The notes: a model not told the origin generated them from the sequence alone. 16,201 nt of DNA from Oscillospiraceae bacterium (GCA_031255955.1 JAIRRO010000150.1:1-16201); one strand, 5' to 3'; shown: positions 5,207 through 13,790, counted from the stretch's first letter. Translations and numbers: made by a program.

Positions 5207-7248
5207 TCAGCAGATTGAAGTTATCAAATATTACAGTGGCGGCAACCGTTTTGGCGGTGGTCTTCATAATCATTTTCCCGCTGCCAGCCGTCGTGATGGA
5301 CACGCTGCTAATTATAAACATTTCAATCTCCATCATCATTCTCCTGTTCTCCTTGTATATCAACGAGCCGCTGGAGTTTTCCGTTTTCCCCACGCTGCTG
5401 CTGTTTGTGACGCTGTTCCGTCTCGCGCTTAATCTTTCCACAACGCGCCTTATCCTGCTGAACGGCGGCGACGCCGGAAACGTGATAAAAACCTTCGGCG
5501 GCATAGTCATCGGGCAGAATCTTGTCGTCGGCGTCATCATATTCCTGATTATAATGGTAATTCAATTTCTTGTTATCACAAAGGGTGCGGAGCGCGTGGC
5601 TGAGGTCACGGCACGCTTCACGCTGGACGAGATGCCCGGCAAGCAGATGGCAATCGACGCCGATTTGAACAGCGGCATCATTGATGAAAACGAGGCGCGC
5701 GAGCGCCGTCAGGAAATTTCGTTTGAGGCGGATTTTCACGGGGCTATGGACGGCGCGTCCAAGTTCGTGAAGGGCGACGCCATCGCGGGTGTTATCATCA
5801 CGCTTGTCAATATCGTCGGCGGGTTAATTATCGGCGTGGTGACGATGAACCGCTCGGTCGGTGAGGTAGCGCGCATATATCTGCTGGCGACAATCGGCGA
5901 CGGCATTGTCTCTCAGGTTCCGGCGCTGTTGGTGTCTATGGCGTCCGGCATAATCGTTACGCGCTCGGGGCGCGGCGTCGCCTTTGGCGAGGAAACGGCG
6001 TCGCAGATAATCGCGCAGCCCTCGGCGTTGATTCTGGCGGGTGTGCTGGTTATCGTCGTGTCCTTTGTCCCCGGCTTGCCGAAGCTGCCGATGCTGATAA
6101 TCGCCGCGGCGCTGATAATCGGCGGGGCGCTTGCGCGGTCGCGGCATACCCGCGCGCTGGCGCAGGCGGAAACGGCGGAGGTTGAGGCGCGCGAAAAGGA
6201 AAAGCGCAAAACAAAATCCCCGCTGGAGCAGCTCACCGTGCCGCCTATATCGTTCGTGTTCGGCTACAGCCTTATCCCGCTGATTAATGCCTCGCAGGGC
6301 GGAGACCTCGTTGACAGATTCATTATGGTGCGCAATCAATGCGCCTTTGACCTCGGTATTCTCATCCCGCAGATTACCCTGCGCGACAGCGTGCGCTTTG
6401 CCCCGAACGAATACGTGATCACCATCAAGGGCGTGGAGGTCGCCAGCGGCAAGGTGATGATCGACCACCTGCTTGCCATCGCCACCGACGACACGGACGA
6501 TGAAATTTTCGGCATACCGACAGTAGAGCCGACCTTCGGACTGCCTGCCCTGTGGGTGCCGAAAACTGAGCGCGAGCAGGCGGAGCTGTCGGGTTATTCC
6601 ACCGTTGACCCGCCCAGTGTTATTGCAACGCATATGACCACCGTGCTGCGCCGCCACGCGCACGAGCTGCTCAGCCGTCAGGACGTCGCGCGGCTTGTTG
6701 ACAACCTTAAAACCACGCAACCGGCGCTGGTGGACGAGGTTATTCCGAAAATGTTTTCCTTGGGCGAGCTTCAGCGCGTGCTGGCAAATCTTCTGCGCGA
6801 GGACATCCCGATACGCGACCTTACAACCATCGTGGAAACGCTTGGCGATTACGGCGGCGTCACGCACGATACCGAGCTTTTGACGGAATATGTCCGCTCT
6901 GCCCTAAAACGCACGATTTCAAAACGCTTCGTCCCCGACGGGGAAGCTTACGCCGTCACGCTTGACCAGCAGCTGGAGCAGCTTATCGCCGAATCCACAA
7001 GGCAATCAGAGCAGGGGGCATATCTGTCGCTTGAGCCGGGAACCCTGCGCTCTATCTTCGAGCGGCTGAAGGATTGCGTCGAGACGGTAAAGGAACGCGG
7101 AAAAACGCCGATTATTCTTGTATCGCCCCTTGTACGCCGTCAGGTGCGCAAGATTACGGAGCAGCTGTCGCCCGACCTCAACGTAATGTCGTACAGCGAG
7201 CTTGATCCCGGGACAGACGTCCGATCCGAAGGAGTAGTGAAGCTATAA
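5203..7248 (+). CDS. flhA: flagellar export protein FlhA
   Basis: FlhA is the largest export-gate component: a nonameric membrane ring that uses proton motive force, with a cytoplasmic ring where substrates and chaperones dock. The product is 681 residues, full length. The N-terminal half has about eight membrane segments. The FHIPEP-family signature FTLDEMPGKQMAIDADL is intact, including K147 and D152, which match the functionally important Lys and Asp of the Salmonella protein. The cytoplasmic domain begins around residue 345 after a charged linker (EVEAREKEKRKTKSPLEQL) and is complete. The ATG overlaps the flhB stop, and the TAA shares one base with the flhF ATG, so all three genes are probably translationally coupled. 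Identification is secure. Confidence 0.98.
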   Translation: MISRLKLSNITVAATVLAVVFIIIFPLPAVVMDTLLIINISISIIILLFSLYINEPLEFSVFPTLLLFVTLFRLALNLSTTRLILLNGGDAGNVIKTFGGIVIGQNLVVGVIIFLIIMVIQFLVITKGAERVAEVTARFTLDEMPGKQMAIDADLNSGIIDENEARERRQEISFEADFHGAMDGASKFVKGDAIAGVIITLVNIVGGLIIGVVTMNRSVGEVARIYLLATIGDGIVSQVPALLVSMASGIIVTRSGRGVAFGEETASQIIAQPSALILAGVLVIVVSFVPGLPKLPMLIIAAALIIGGALARSRHTRALAQAETAEVEAREKEKRKTKSPLEQLTVPPISFVFGYSLIPLINASQGGDLVDRFIMVRNQCAFDLGILIPQITLRDSVRFAPNEYVITIKGVEVASGKVMIDHLLAIATDDTDDEIFGIPTVEPTFGLPALWVPKTEREQAELSGYSTVDPPSVIATHMTTVLRRHAHELLSRQDVARLVDNLKTTQPALVDEVIPKMFSLGELQRVLANLLREDIPIRDLTTIVETLGDYGGVTHDTELLTEYVRSALKRTISKRFVPDGEAYAVTLDQQLEQLIAESTRQSEQGAYLSLEPGTLRSIFERLKDCVETVKERGKTPIILVSPLVRRQVRKITEQLSPDLNVMSYSELDPGTDVRSEGVVKL

Positions 7249-8480
7249 TGGAAGTTCAAAGGTATCGTGCCGCCAATATGCAAGAGGCTTTAGAGACGAT
7301 AAAGCGCGAGCTGGGCTCCGACGCCTTTATTCTCTCCAGCCAGCATGTCCGGCAAAAGGGACTTCGCAATCTTTTCAAAAAGCCCGTGCTGGAGGTTATG
7401 GTGGCGTATGACCCCGAGCGCCGCTCATTCCGCCGCGCGATGACGCAGTCGCGCATACAGCAGCCGCAGCGCATCACGCAGGAGCGCACAGTCCCGCCGC
7501 CGCGCCCTGTGTCGGCGCCTGCCCCACTGCCGACATCGTCGCTCCGTGCCGCCGACGAGCCTGTCGCGGGGCAGCTTTTGAATCCGCCGCCGCACGCGCC
7601 CGATGAAAAGCTGCGCGGCATAGACAGCCGCCTTGATAATCTTGACAGGCTGATAAGCGGCTTTATGGACAAATTCTCTATGGTCAAGCGCGAATTCACC
7701 ATCGATTATCCGGATGGGATTGCCCCGTTCGCCACCAAGCTGGTGGAAAACCAAGTGCGCGAGGAGCTGGCTAACGCCTTGTGCCGCAGCGCGGCGGAGA
7801 TAATGCAAACGCGTCCGGACGCCTCACCCGGAGAGGTTATGCGCCAGCTTATCACAGAGCAGCTGGGTCCCGGCGAGCCGATAGCGCACAAAAAATTCAA
7901 GCGGCGCGTCGTGCTTGTCGTCGGTCCGACGGGCGTGGGGAAAACAACCTCCGTTGTAAAGCTCGCCGCGAATTTTTCTATCAAGCAAAAGATGAAGGTC
8001 GGCATTATAAACACGGATTCCTACAGAATCGGCGCGCAGGAGCAGCTTCGCACATATGCGGATATACTTGATATGCCCGTCAAAATGGTATACAATACGA
8101 ATGAGGTGGCAGAGGCGCTGGAGGAAATGCATGACCGCGACCTTGTCTTTATAGACACCGCGGGTAAAAGACCGGGCGACGCTTCCCAGCGCGAGGACTT
8201 GGACGGTATAGTACGCATCGCGGAGCCGGACGACGTTTTACTGTGCATTTCCGCCGTGACGTCGTTCTCCGCCGCGCGCGAGGTAATCGATTCCTTCGCG
8301 TTTTTCGAGGACTACAGACTGCTCATCACGAAGCTTGACGAGACGAAAAGCCGCGGTATGCTCCTCAACCTCGCGTGGTACGCGAAAAAGCACGTTTCTT
8401 ATGTGACAACCGGTCAAATTGTCCCGGATGATTTAGAACCCCTTGACGCGGAGGAAACAGCGAGCTTGCTGATTAGGTGA
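7248..8480 (+). CDS. flhF: flagellar SRP-family GTPase FlhF
   Basis: FlhF is an SRP-type GTPase that sets where flagella are built and helps start basal-body assembly at the membrane. The 410-residue product has the three expected parts. The N-terminal B domain starts with VQRYRAANMQEALETIKREL. A Pro/Arg/Ala-rich linker and N domain follow, at about residues 70-220. The G domain carries P-loop GPTGVGKTT (226-234), DTAGK (303-307) and TKLDETK (361-367). IINTDSYRIGAQEQL is the typical SRP-GTPase segment after the P-loop. In many relatives the residue after DTAG is Arg; here it is Lys, a mild substitution. The ATG overlaps the flhA stop by one base. flhG follows four bases later, the standard FlhF/FlhG pair. 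Confidence 0.96.
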   Translation: MEVQRYRAANMQEALETIKRELGSDAFILSSQHVRQKGLRNLFKKPVLEVMVAYDPERRSFRRAMTQSRIQQPQRITQERTVPPPRPVSAPAPLPTSSLRAADEPVAGQLLNPPPHAPDEKLRGIDSRLDNLDRLISGFMDKFSMVKREFTIDYPDGIAPFATKLVENQVREELANALCRSAAEIMQTRPDASPGEVMRQLITEQLGPGEPIAHKKFKRRVVLVVGPTGVGKTTSVVKLAANFSIKQKMKVGIINTDSYRIGAQEQLRTYADILDMPVKMVYNTNEVAEALEEMHDRDLVFIDTAGKRPGDASQREDLDGIVRIAEPDDVLLCISAVTSFSAAREVIDSFAFFEDYRLLITKLDETKSRGMLLNLAWYAKKHVSYVTTGQIVPDDLEPLDAEETASLLIR

Positions 8481-8484
8481 TTTT

Positions 8485-9366
8485 ATGAATAACATCAGAG
8501 CGGATCAGGCGCAAAGCCTCCGCGAAAAAATGACCGGCGTTAAAAGCGGATTAAAGGTCATCACCCTCGCAAGCGGCAAGGGCGGTGTCGGGAAATCCAC
8601 CATCGCCGTAAATCTCTCGGTGGCGCTGGCGCAGCTCGGCATCCGCGTGCTTATCGTGGACGCCGATTTCGGTCTTGCCAATGTTGACGTTATGCTGGGC
8701 GTGCAGACAAAATTTAACCTCAGCCATTTTCTGCGCGGCGAGCGCCGTCTGGACGAGCTTGTTCAAATCAGCTATGATGGCGTACGCTTTATCTCCGGCG
8801 GCAACGGCTTATCAGAGCTTATCCGCCTGGATGACTCTCAGCTGCAGGGACTTGTCCGCGGACTTACAAGGCTTGATATGCCGATAGATTACATCATTTG
8901 CGACGCGGGCGCGGGCATAAACGACGGCGTCCTGCAGCTTATTATGGCGTCCTCAGAGACAATCGTAGTGACCACGCCGGAGCCCACGGCAATACTGGAC
9001 GCCTACGCTCTCGTAAAAACAATCGCGAAACGTGACAATTTACATCCGATTCATGTTATAATGAATAAGACGGAGAGCCGCAAGGAGGCGGCGCATGTTC
9101 TGGGTGTATTCAAGGATGTGCTCTTGCGCTACCTCAACCGTGAGGTGAACTGTCTCGGGGACATCATGAACGCGCCGGATGTTCCCCGCTCCATTAAGCG
9201 GCAGGTGCCGATTATGGTATCGGCTCCGGATTCACGCTTCGCTCAGGATATACGCGCGGTGGCGCGCGCGCTGCTTGAGCTTCCGCCGGTGAAGGAACCG
9301 GCAAACGCCTTTACAAAGTTTTTCCGAAGTCTTAGGGCTTCGTCAGGCGGCGGTACATTTGCGTGA
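8485..9366 (+). CDS. flhG: flagellar number regulator FlhG (MinD-like ATPase)
   Basis: FlhG (YlxH/FleN) is a MinD/ParA-type ATPase that limits flagellar number and acts on FlhF. The product is 293 residues. The N terminus holds the DQAxxLR motif (residues 7-13), the segment known in this family to stimulate FlhF GTPase activity. The deviant Walker A motif SGKGGVGKST spans residues 30-39 and includes the signature Lys 32. The switch region VDADFGLANVDVMLG begins at about residue 58, and the C-terminal amphipathic membrane-targeting region is plausible near KEPANAFTKFFRSL. The ribosome binding site AGGTGA overlaps the flhF stop, indicating coupled translation. Motifs and neighbour make this secure. 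Confidence 0.95.
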   Translation: MNNIRADQAQSLREKMTGVKSGLKVITLASGKGGVGKSTIAVNLSVALAQLGIRVLIVDADFGLANVDVMLGVQTKFNLSHFLRGERRLDELVQISYDGVRFISGGNGLSELIRLDDSQLQGLVRGLTRLDMPIDYIICDAGAGINDGVLQLIMASSETIVVTTPEPTAILDAYALVKTIAKRDNLHPIHVIMNKTESRKEAAHVLGVFKDVLLRYLNREVNCLGDIMNAPDVPRSIKRQVPIMVSAPDSRFAQDIRAVARALLELPPVKEPANAFTKFFRSLRASSGGGTFA

Positions 9367-9411
9367 GGAAAACGCGGCAACAGCGCGGCGACGAAAGGAA
9401 GGATGACAGCA

Positions 9412-10158
9412 ATGGCACAAAACGTGCTGCATATCGGAGACAAGGTTGATATCATATTCGGGAAAAGTCCCGACTACAGGACATATATCGAGGACATGGA
9501 GGAGGACGGCGCGCTGCTGCGCGTCTCCGCACCCATGGAGAAGGAACGCATCGTGCCTATCCCCTCGCAGCAGGAGGTGATGCTGTACTTTTTCCGCGAA
9601 AACGGCAAGTTCTGCATCACCACACGTGTCAGGGAGTTTCGCAGATATGCCACCGGCACGTCCGTGATGCTGGAGGTTTTGTCCGAGCCGCGAAAGGAAC
9701 AGCGGCGCGAATTTTACCGGCTGGCAGTCTCGCTTACGGTTGAGGCGCGATACCTGCCGGATGATATGCTGCGGTCTATGCCCGACGCCCTCACGCGGCT
9801 GTATGATGTCAGCGCCTATGACAAAGCCGTGCTGGAGATGTTCAGCGCCGCACAGTATGAGCAGCCGTCAACCACGCGCGACATCAGCATATCGGGGCTG
9901 TCACTTCGCACCACCCGAAAATATATGCCGGGCGACCGCGTAGCCCTAAAGGTATATCTGCGATGGCCGCACGGCACAAATATGCCGCTGATTGCCATTG
10001 CAGAGGTCAGGCGCGTTCAGCTGCACACAGAGACACGAAAATATTTTGTGGGACTTGAATTTTTCGGGGCGTTCTCACAGCGCGACTTGATTACGAAATA
10101 CATATACGAGCAGCAGCGGCGGCGCATACAGCAAAAGCGCCTTGTTGAGGGACCGTAA
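9412..10158 (+). CDS. PilZ-domain flagellar brake-type protein (YcgR-like)
   Basis: The product probably binds cyclic di-GMP and modulates motility, as YcgR/YpfA/DgrA proteins do. The ATG at 9412 is preferred over an in-frame ATG at 9403 because AAAGGAAGG ends directly before 9403 but is about nine bases from 9412; it gives 248 residues. The N-terminal domain (about residues 1-90) resembles the beta-barrel YcgR N domain: GDKVDIIF, then YRTYIEDMEEDGALLRVSAP. The PilZ domain begins with the ligand-binding RRxxxR pattern (R98-R99-EFY-R103). It continues with DxSxxG at D157, S159 and G162, and ends in KYFVGLEFFG. All key binding residues are present. About 45 residues sit between the two PilZ motifs, longer than in minimal PilZ domains. 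It lies between flhG and the sigma gene, as I recall for several clostridia. Confidence 0.9.
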   Translation: MAQNVLHIGDKVDIIFGKSPDYRTYIEDMEEDGALLRVSAPMEKERIVPIPSQQEVMLYFFRENGKFCITTRVREFRRYATGTSVMLEVLSEPRKEQRREFYRLAVSLTVEARYLPDDMLRSMPDALTRLYDVSAYDKAVLEMFSAAQYEQPSTTRDISISGLSLRTTRKYMPGDRVALKVYLRWPHGTNMPLIAIAEVRRVQLHTETRKYFVGLEFFGAFSQRDLITKYIYEQQRRRIQQKRLVEGP

Positions 10159-10160
10159 CA

Positions 10161-10904
10161 GTGAAGCGTGACGAGGATCTCGACGCGCTGTGGGTGGAAT
10201 ACGCAGAAACGCGCGATATGGAGCTGCGTGACAGGCTGACGCTCGCCCACACGGGGCTGGTGAAAACGCTTGTCCGACGTATGATGCCTCGATATGGCGC
10301 TGTCGCCGAATTTGACGACCTTGTAAGCTGCGGAATTCTGGGGCTTATAGACGCCGTTGAAAAATTCGATCTGTCGCACGGGGTGAAGTTTGAAACCTAT
10401 GCCGTATCCCGCGTGCGCGGAGAGATTCTCGATTATCTTCGCAGCCAGGACTGGGCGCCGCCCAGCCTGCGCCGCCGTATCTCCGCCGTAACAGAGGCAT
10501 ATGACGAGTTGGAGGCGTCCGGCAATTCCGATATGGCGGAGGCGAAAATCGCCACAAAGCTCGGCATTACAGAGGAACAGGTGGATCGCCTGCTTGCCCG
10601 CTCGCATATGTTTAATGTGATGCGGTTTGAGGACGCCCTGGGGGAAAGCGGCACAGCCATAGAGCCTCGTGCCGACGAGGACGACTCCCCGGAAAGCGTG
10701 ATGCTGGAGCGCGACCTCACAGAGCGCCTTGTCGCGGCGATAGAAGCCCTGCCGGAGCGCGAAAGACTTGTCATCACGCTGTATTACTATGAAAAGCTGC
10801 TGCTGCGCGAAATCGCCGATACGCTCGGCGTCACGGAATCCCGCGTTTCACAGATGCATTCAAAGATTATAGTAAAGCTGCGCGAGGCGCTTGAGCAGGA
10901 TTGA
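10161..10904 (+). CDS. fliA: flagellar sigma factor, FliA/WhiG/SigD family
   Basis: This is a sigma28-type RNA polymerase subunit expected to switch on late flagellar genes such as flagellin and chemotaxis genes. It starts with GTG at 10161, two bases after the PilZ stop, with GAGGGA at 10147-10152 as ribosome binding site; length 247 residues. Region 2 runs from about residue 28 to 95 and includes FDDLVSCGILGLIDAVEKFD, the core-binding part. Next come FETYAVSRVRGEILDYLRSQDW, for -10 recognition, and PPSLRRR, which is hallmark FliA/WhiG sequence. Region 3 is at about 105-150. Region 4 at about 197-244 holds the helix-turn-helix LREIADTLGVTESRVSQMHSKI. No anti-sigma FlgM gene is seen in the window. 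The exact name (FliA, SigD or WhiG) is a naming choice; family membership is secure. Confidence 0.95.
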   Translation: MKRDEDLDALWVEYAETRDMELRDRLTLAHTGLVKTLVRRMMPRYGAVAEFDDLVSCGILGLIDAVEKFDLSHGVKFETYAVSRVRGEILDYLRSQDWAPPSLRRRISAVTEAYDELEASGNSDMAEAKIATKLGITEEQVDRLLARSHMFNVMRFEDALGESGTAIEPRADEDDSPESVMLERDLTERLVAAIEALPERERLVITLYYYEKLLLREIADTLGVTESRVSQMHSKIIVKLREALEQD

Positions 10905-10934
10905 TTTATCAGCGCGTGAAGGGAGCGTAAGCGG

Positions 10935-11258
10935 ATGTCACTGAGGGGAATAGACGCCCAAATAATGCTCGCAAGGGCAATTGAATATCAGCGTCCGGCG
11001 GCGGCGGAGCAACAGCGCGCTGCCCTGCTCAGCGATCTTCACGGCGCGGAGGGCGCCGCGCGAACGCTGAAAAAAACGGAGAGCGTCACGGCACCGGAGA
11101 AAAACGAGCGCACGGGGCTGCAGCCCGACGCCGAGGGCGGCGGCGCGTACTACTTCGGCTCCTCCGCGGGGGACGAATCCGGCACGGGGGATGGTTCTGA
11201 TTTGATGGAGCTGTCCGAGCTGTCAGACGAGGGTCGGTTTATCGACATCACCGTGTAA
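10935..11258 (+). CDS. small uncharacterised protein after the flagellar sigma gene
   Basis: I do not recognise a named family for this 107-residue product. The ATG at 10935 is supported by AAGGGAG at 10918-10925. It has no membrane segment or signal peptide. The N terminus (LRGIDAQIMLARAIEYQRPAA) looks like a short amphipathic helix. A charged linker follows, then a Gly/Ser/Asp-rich acidic stretch from about residue 68. The last residues, EGRFIDITV, form a hydrophobic strand. The layout of conserved-looking ends joined by a variable middle resembles small unnamed genes that I recall in this position in other clostridial flagellar operons, but I cannot confirm homology. It is co-directional, 30 bases after the sigma gene and 23 bases before the next, so it belongs to the operon. 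Function unknown; it is probably a real gene given its ribosome binding site and packing. Confidence 0.75.
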   Translation: MSLRGIDAQIMLARAIEYQRPAAAEQQRAALLSDLHGAEGAARTLKKTESVTAPEKNERTGLQPDAEGGGAYYFGSSAGDESGTGDGSDLMELSELSDEGRFIDITV

Positions 11259-11281
11259 GCAAATGAAGGGAATTGTTCATA

Positions 11282-12358
11282 ATGGGTGAATATTATCTGT
11301 TTGCAGCCTTTGTGTTCGCGCTTGTTTTAGCGGCTGTATCCTTCGGCGCGATCATACTCTCCGGCGCGAAAAAGAAGCGGCTTCGGGAGCTGAATGACCG
11401 CGAATCCGGGCTATTAAAGCTATACCGTGACATCGAAACGCTGTCCGGATCCTTCTTTTCAGAGGCGGAGGAGCTGCTGGACACCCTGCACGAAACGGGT
11501 GACCGCCTTGACGGACTGGCAAAATCGTGCGCCGAGCCGGAGCTTGTAGTAGCATCGACATCGATATCAGCATCGCCCTCCCAAATAACAATTCCGGCGC
11601 AAGCATCACCCGTGAGCGCACCGCCTCCGGTGGCGGAAGTGCCTGCCGCGGAGGCGGAGGAGCCCGCCGCACCCGCGCGCGTTTCACATCGAAAAGCCGT
11701 GCTGGAGATGGCTTCGCGCGGCGTCCCGCAGTATGATATTGCGCGGCAGCTCGCCATCACGCAAAACGAGGTGGCATTAATTGTCGAAATAGGGCATAAA
11801 ACCGGCAGTATATCGCCCGCGCCGAGTATTGCCGCGCCCGCGCCGGAAAAACCAAAACTCCAAAGGGCGTCGATTATCCGCGCTCCCATAATGTCAGCGC
11901 CCGCGGCGCCCGAAGCGCTCGCCCCGGAGCCGGTTGCTTACGAAGCGATTGCCGCCGCGCCCGTTGAACAAGTGCAAATCGAACAAGTAGCAATCGAACC
12001 GGCTCCCGCCGTACACGAGCCGGTTATCACCACACCGGTGTTTGAGATAATAAGAACGGCGGAACCAACGAGCGAGCCCATGCCCGAATACGCCGAACCG
12101 CCGCAATATACTCCCGAGCAATACCAATACGCCGCCCCCGCCGAGCCTGAGACGTCAGCCGCGCCCGCGTTTACGGGGTACTACGCGGCACCCGAGACTC
12201 CCGAACCGTCCGCGACGGCGGAGCTGCTTGAAATGTACGCCGCGCCGTATAACAGCGAGGGCGAATATACGGAATACACCGAATACGCCACCGAGCCGTA
12301 TTACGATTACAATTCCGGCGAGTACACAGCGCCCGCCGACGAGGCATTTAACGCATAG
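11282..12358 (+). CDS. membrane-anchored HTH protein with low-complexity tail (SwrB-position gene, DUF6115-like)
   Basis: The ATG at 11282 is preferred over an in-frame TTG at 11273 because GAAGGG (11265-11270) is too close to the latter; this gives 358 residues. There is one N-terminal membrane segment (about residues 5-27), then a basic patch and a charged helical region (about 30-82). A Pro/Ala/Ser linker follows, then a compact helix-turn-helix-like domain at about 139-171 (LEMASRGVPQYDIARQLAITQNEV). A long tail of about 185 residues is rich in Ala, Pro, Glu and Tyr, with EYTEYTEYATEPYYDY near the end. Membrane anchor plus C-terminal HTH-like motif and position after the sigma gene match SwrB of B. 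subtilis, which promotes flagellar export activation, and the DUF6115-type proteins of other Bacillota. The tail is much longer than in B. subtilis SwrB. The family link is inference from memory; the architecture is seen directly. It is the last gene of the operon. Confidence 0.75.
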   Translation: MGEYYLFAAFVFALVLAAVSFGAIILSGAKKKRLRELNDRESGLLKLYRDIETLSGSFFSEAEELLDTLHETGDRLDGLAKSCAEPELVVASTSISASPSQITIPAQASPVSAPPPVAEVPAAEAEEPAAPARVSHRKAVLEMASRGVPQYDIARQLAITQNEVALIVEIGHKTGSISPAPSIAAPAPEKPKLQRASIIRAPIMSAPAAPEALAPEPVAYEAIAAAPVEQVQIEQVAIEPAPAVHEPVITTPVFEIIRTAEPTSEPMPEYAEPPQYTPEQYQYAAPAEPETSAAPAFTGYYAAPETPEPSATAELLEMYAAPYNSEGEYTEYTEYATEPYYDYNSGEYTAPADEAFNA

Positions 12359-12370
12359 CGCGACGCGAGC

Positions 12371-13768
12371 TTAACCCCGCTTCCACCGCGCCCCCTGCGG
12401 GGTGTCCTCCACGACGACGCCCAGCTCGTTCAAAATATCGCGAATTTCATCGGCGCGCGCCCAGTTCTTTGTGGCGCGCGCTTCTGCGCGCTCTGATATC
12501 AGCGCGTCAATTTTTTCGGCGTCGGCGTCAGTTGAATCAGCCTTATCGCCGTAAATCAAGCCGAGAACATTTACAAGCTCGTCAAGCGCATCCAGCGCCG
12601 CGCGCGCGTCCTGCGGGGCTGAAACGGCGGTGTTTACCTCGCGCACAAGCTCAAATATCACGGATATGGCGTCGGCGGTGTTAAAATCGTCGTCCAGCGC
12701 CTCTGCGAAGCGCTCACGATACCGCGCAAAATCGATATCGGCGGAGCCTGAGCCGTCGTCCGCGCCCGCCTCCGCGCCGCTTTCGGATATGAAAAGCAGC
12801 CGCTCGCGCGCTGTTTTTATGCGTTCAAGCGCCGCTTTTGCCTGCATCAATATTTCGCCGGAATAGTTGATCGGGCTGCGATAATGGCTCATAAGCATAA
12901 ACATTCGGATATTTTCATAGCCGTATGCCTCCGCCGCGTCGCGCACGGTGAAGAAATTCCCGAGGGATTTGGACATTTTTTTGCCGTCCACGGTGATCAT
13001 TCCGTTGTGCAGCCAGCAGTGCGCGAAAGGCTGACCGCTGGCGGATTCGGACTGCGCTATCTCGTTTTCGTGGTGCGGGAACATTATGTCCTGCCCGCCG
13101 CAGTGAATATCAAGCGTCGGACCGAAAATTTTATTGTTCATTGCGGAGCATTCGATGTGCCAGCCGGGGCGTCCGCGTCCCCACGGGGATTCCCAAAACG
13201 GCTCGCCGGGCTTTGAGGCTTTCCACAGCGCGAAATCCATCGGGTTTTCCTTGATTTCTGATACATCCACGCGGGCGCCGGCGAGCAGCGCGTCACGCGG
13301 CTGGTGCGATAGCTTCCCGTATTCGGGAAAGGAATCCACGCGAAAATACACATCCCCGTCGGATACATATGCCTTGCCGCCGTCAATCAGCGTTGTTATC
13401 AGCGCTATGATGTCGTCAACCGTCTCCGTGGCGCGCGGATGCACGTTCGCGTCGCGCACACCCAGCGCGCGCGCGTCTGTGAAATACTCCGTTATGTATT
13501 TCTCCGCGATCTCGGCGGAGCTGACGCCCTCCTCCGCGGCGCGGTTTATAATCTTGTCATCGATATCGGTGAAGTTTTGGACGAATTTCACCTCATAGCC
13601 GCGATATTCCAGATAGCGGCGCAGCGCGTCGAATACAATTATCGGGCGCGCGTTGCCGATATGAATCAGGTTATACACCGTCGGGCCGCAGGCGTATATG
13701 CGGACGCGCCCCGGCTCAATGGGGATAAGCTCCTCCTTTTTCATCGTCATCGTGTTGTGCAGCTTCAT
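12371..13768 (-). CDS. cysS: cysteinyl-tRNA synthetase
   Basis: CysS attaches cysteine to tRNA-Cys in the cytoplasm. The 465-residue product is full length for a bacterial class I CysRS. The zinc-site Cys of ACGPTV is C27. The HIGH-type motif appears as HIGN (residues 36-39). WHIECSAM and HCGGQDIMFPHHENE supply the other zinc and active-site residues. The KMSKS loop KMSKSLGNF begins at residue 264. The C-terminal tRNA-binding helical domain ends in DTPQGARWKRG. The ATG follows AAAGGAG at about 10 bases. It lies 40 bases downstream of cysE on the same strand, the conserved cysE-cysS arrangement of Bacillota, and is convergent with the flagellar operon with only 12 bases between stops. No T-box leader is seen in front of it. 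Identification is secure. Confidence 0.98.
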   Translation of the reverse strand: MKLHNTMTMKKEELIPIEPGRVRIYACGPTVYNLIHIGNARPIIVFDALRRYLEYRGYEVKFVQNFTDIDDKIINRAAEEGVSSAEIAEKYITEYFTDARALGVRDANVHPRATETVDDIIALITTLIDGGKAYVSDGDVYFRVDSFPEYGKLSHQPRDALLAGARVDVSEIKENPMDFALWKASKPGEPFWESPWGRGRPGWHIECSAMNNKIFGPTLDIHCGGQDIMFPHHENEIAQSESASGQPFAHCWLHNGMITVDGKKMSKSLGNFFTVRDAAEAYGYENIRMFMLMSHYRSPINYSGEILMQAKAALERIKTARERLLFISESGAEAGADDGSGSADIDFARYRERFAEALDDDFNTADAISVIFELVREVNTAVSAPQDARAALDALDELVNVLGLIYGDKADSTDADAEKIDALISERAEARATKNWARADEIRDILNELGVVVEDTPQGARWKRG

Positions 13769-13790
13769 TGCGATGGGGCTCCTTTATATT

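Noticed and set aside
5824..6867. Long open frame on the minus strand, 347 codons, opposite flhA
   Set aside because: Arg/His-rich composition, no ribosome binding site, and it is wholly antisense to the conserved flhA cytoplasmic domain.
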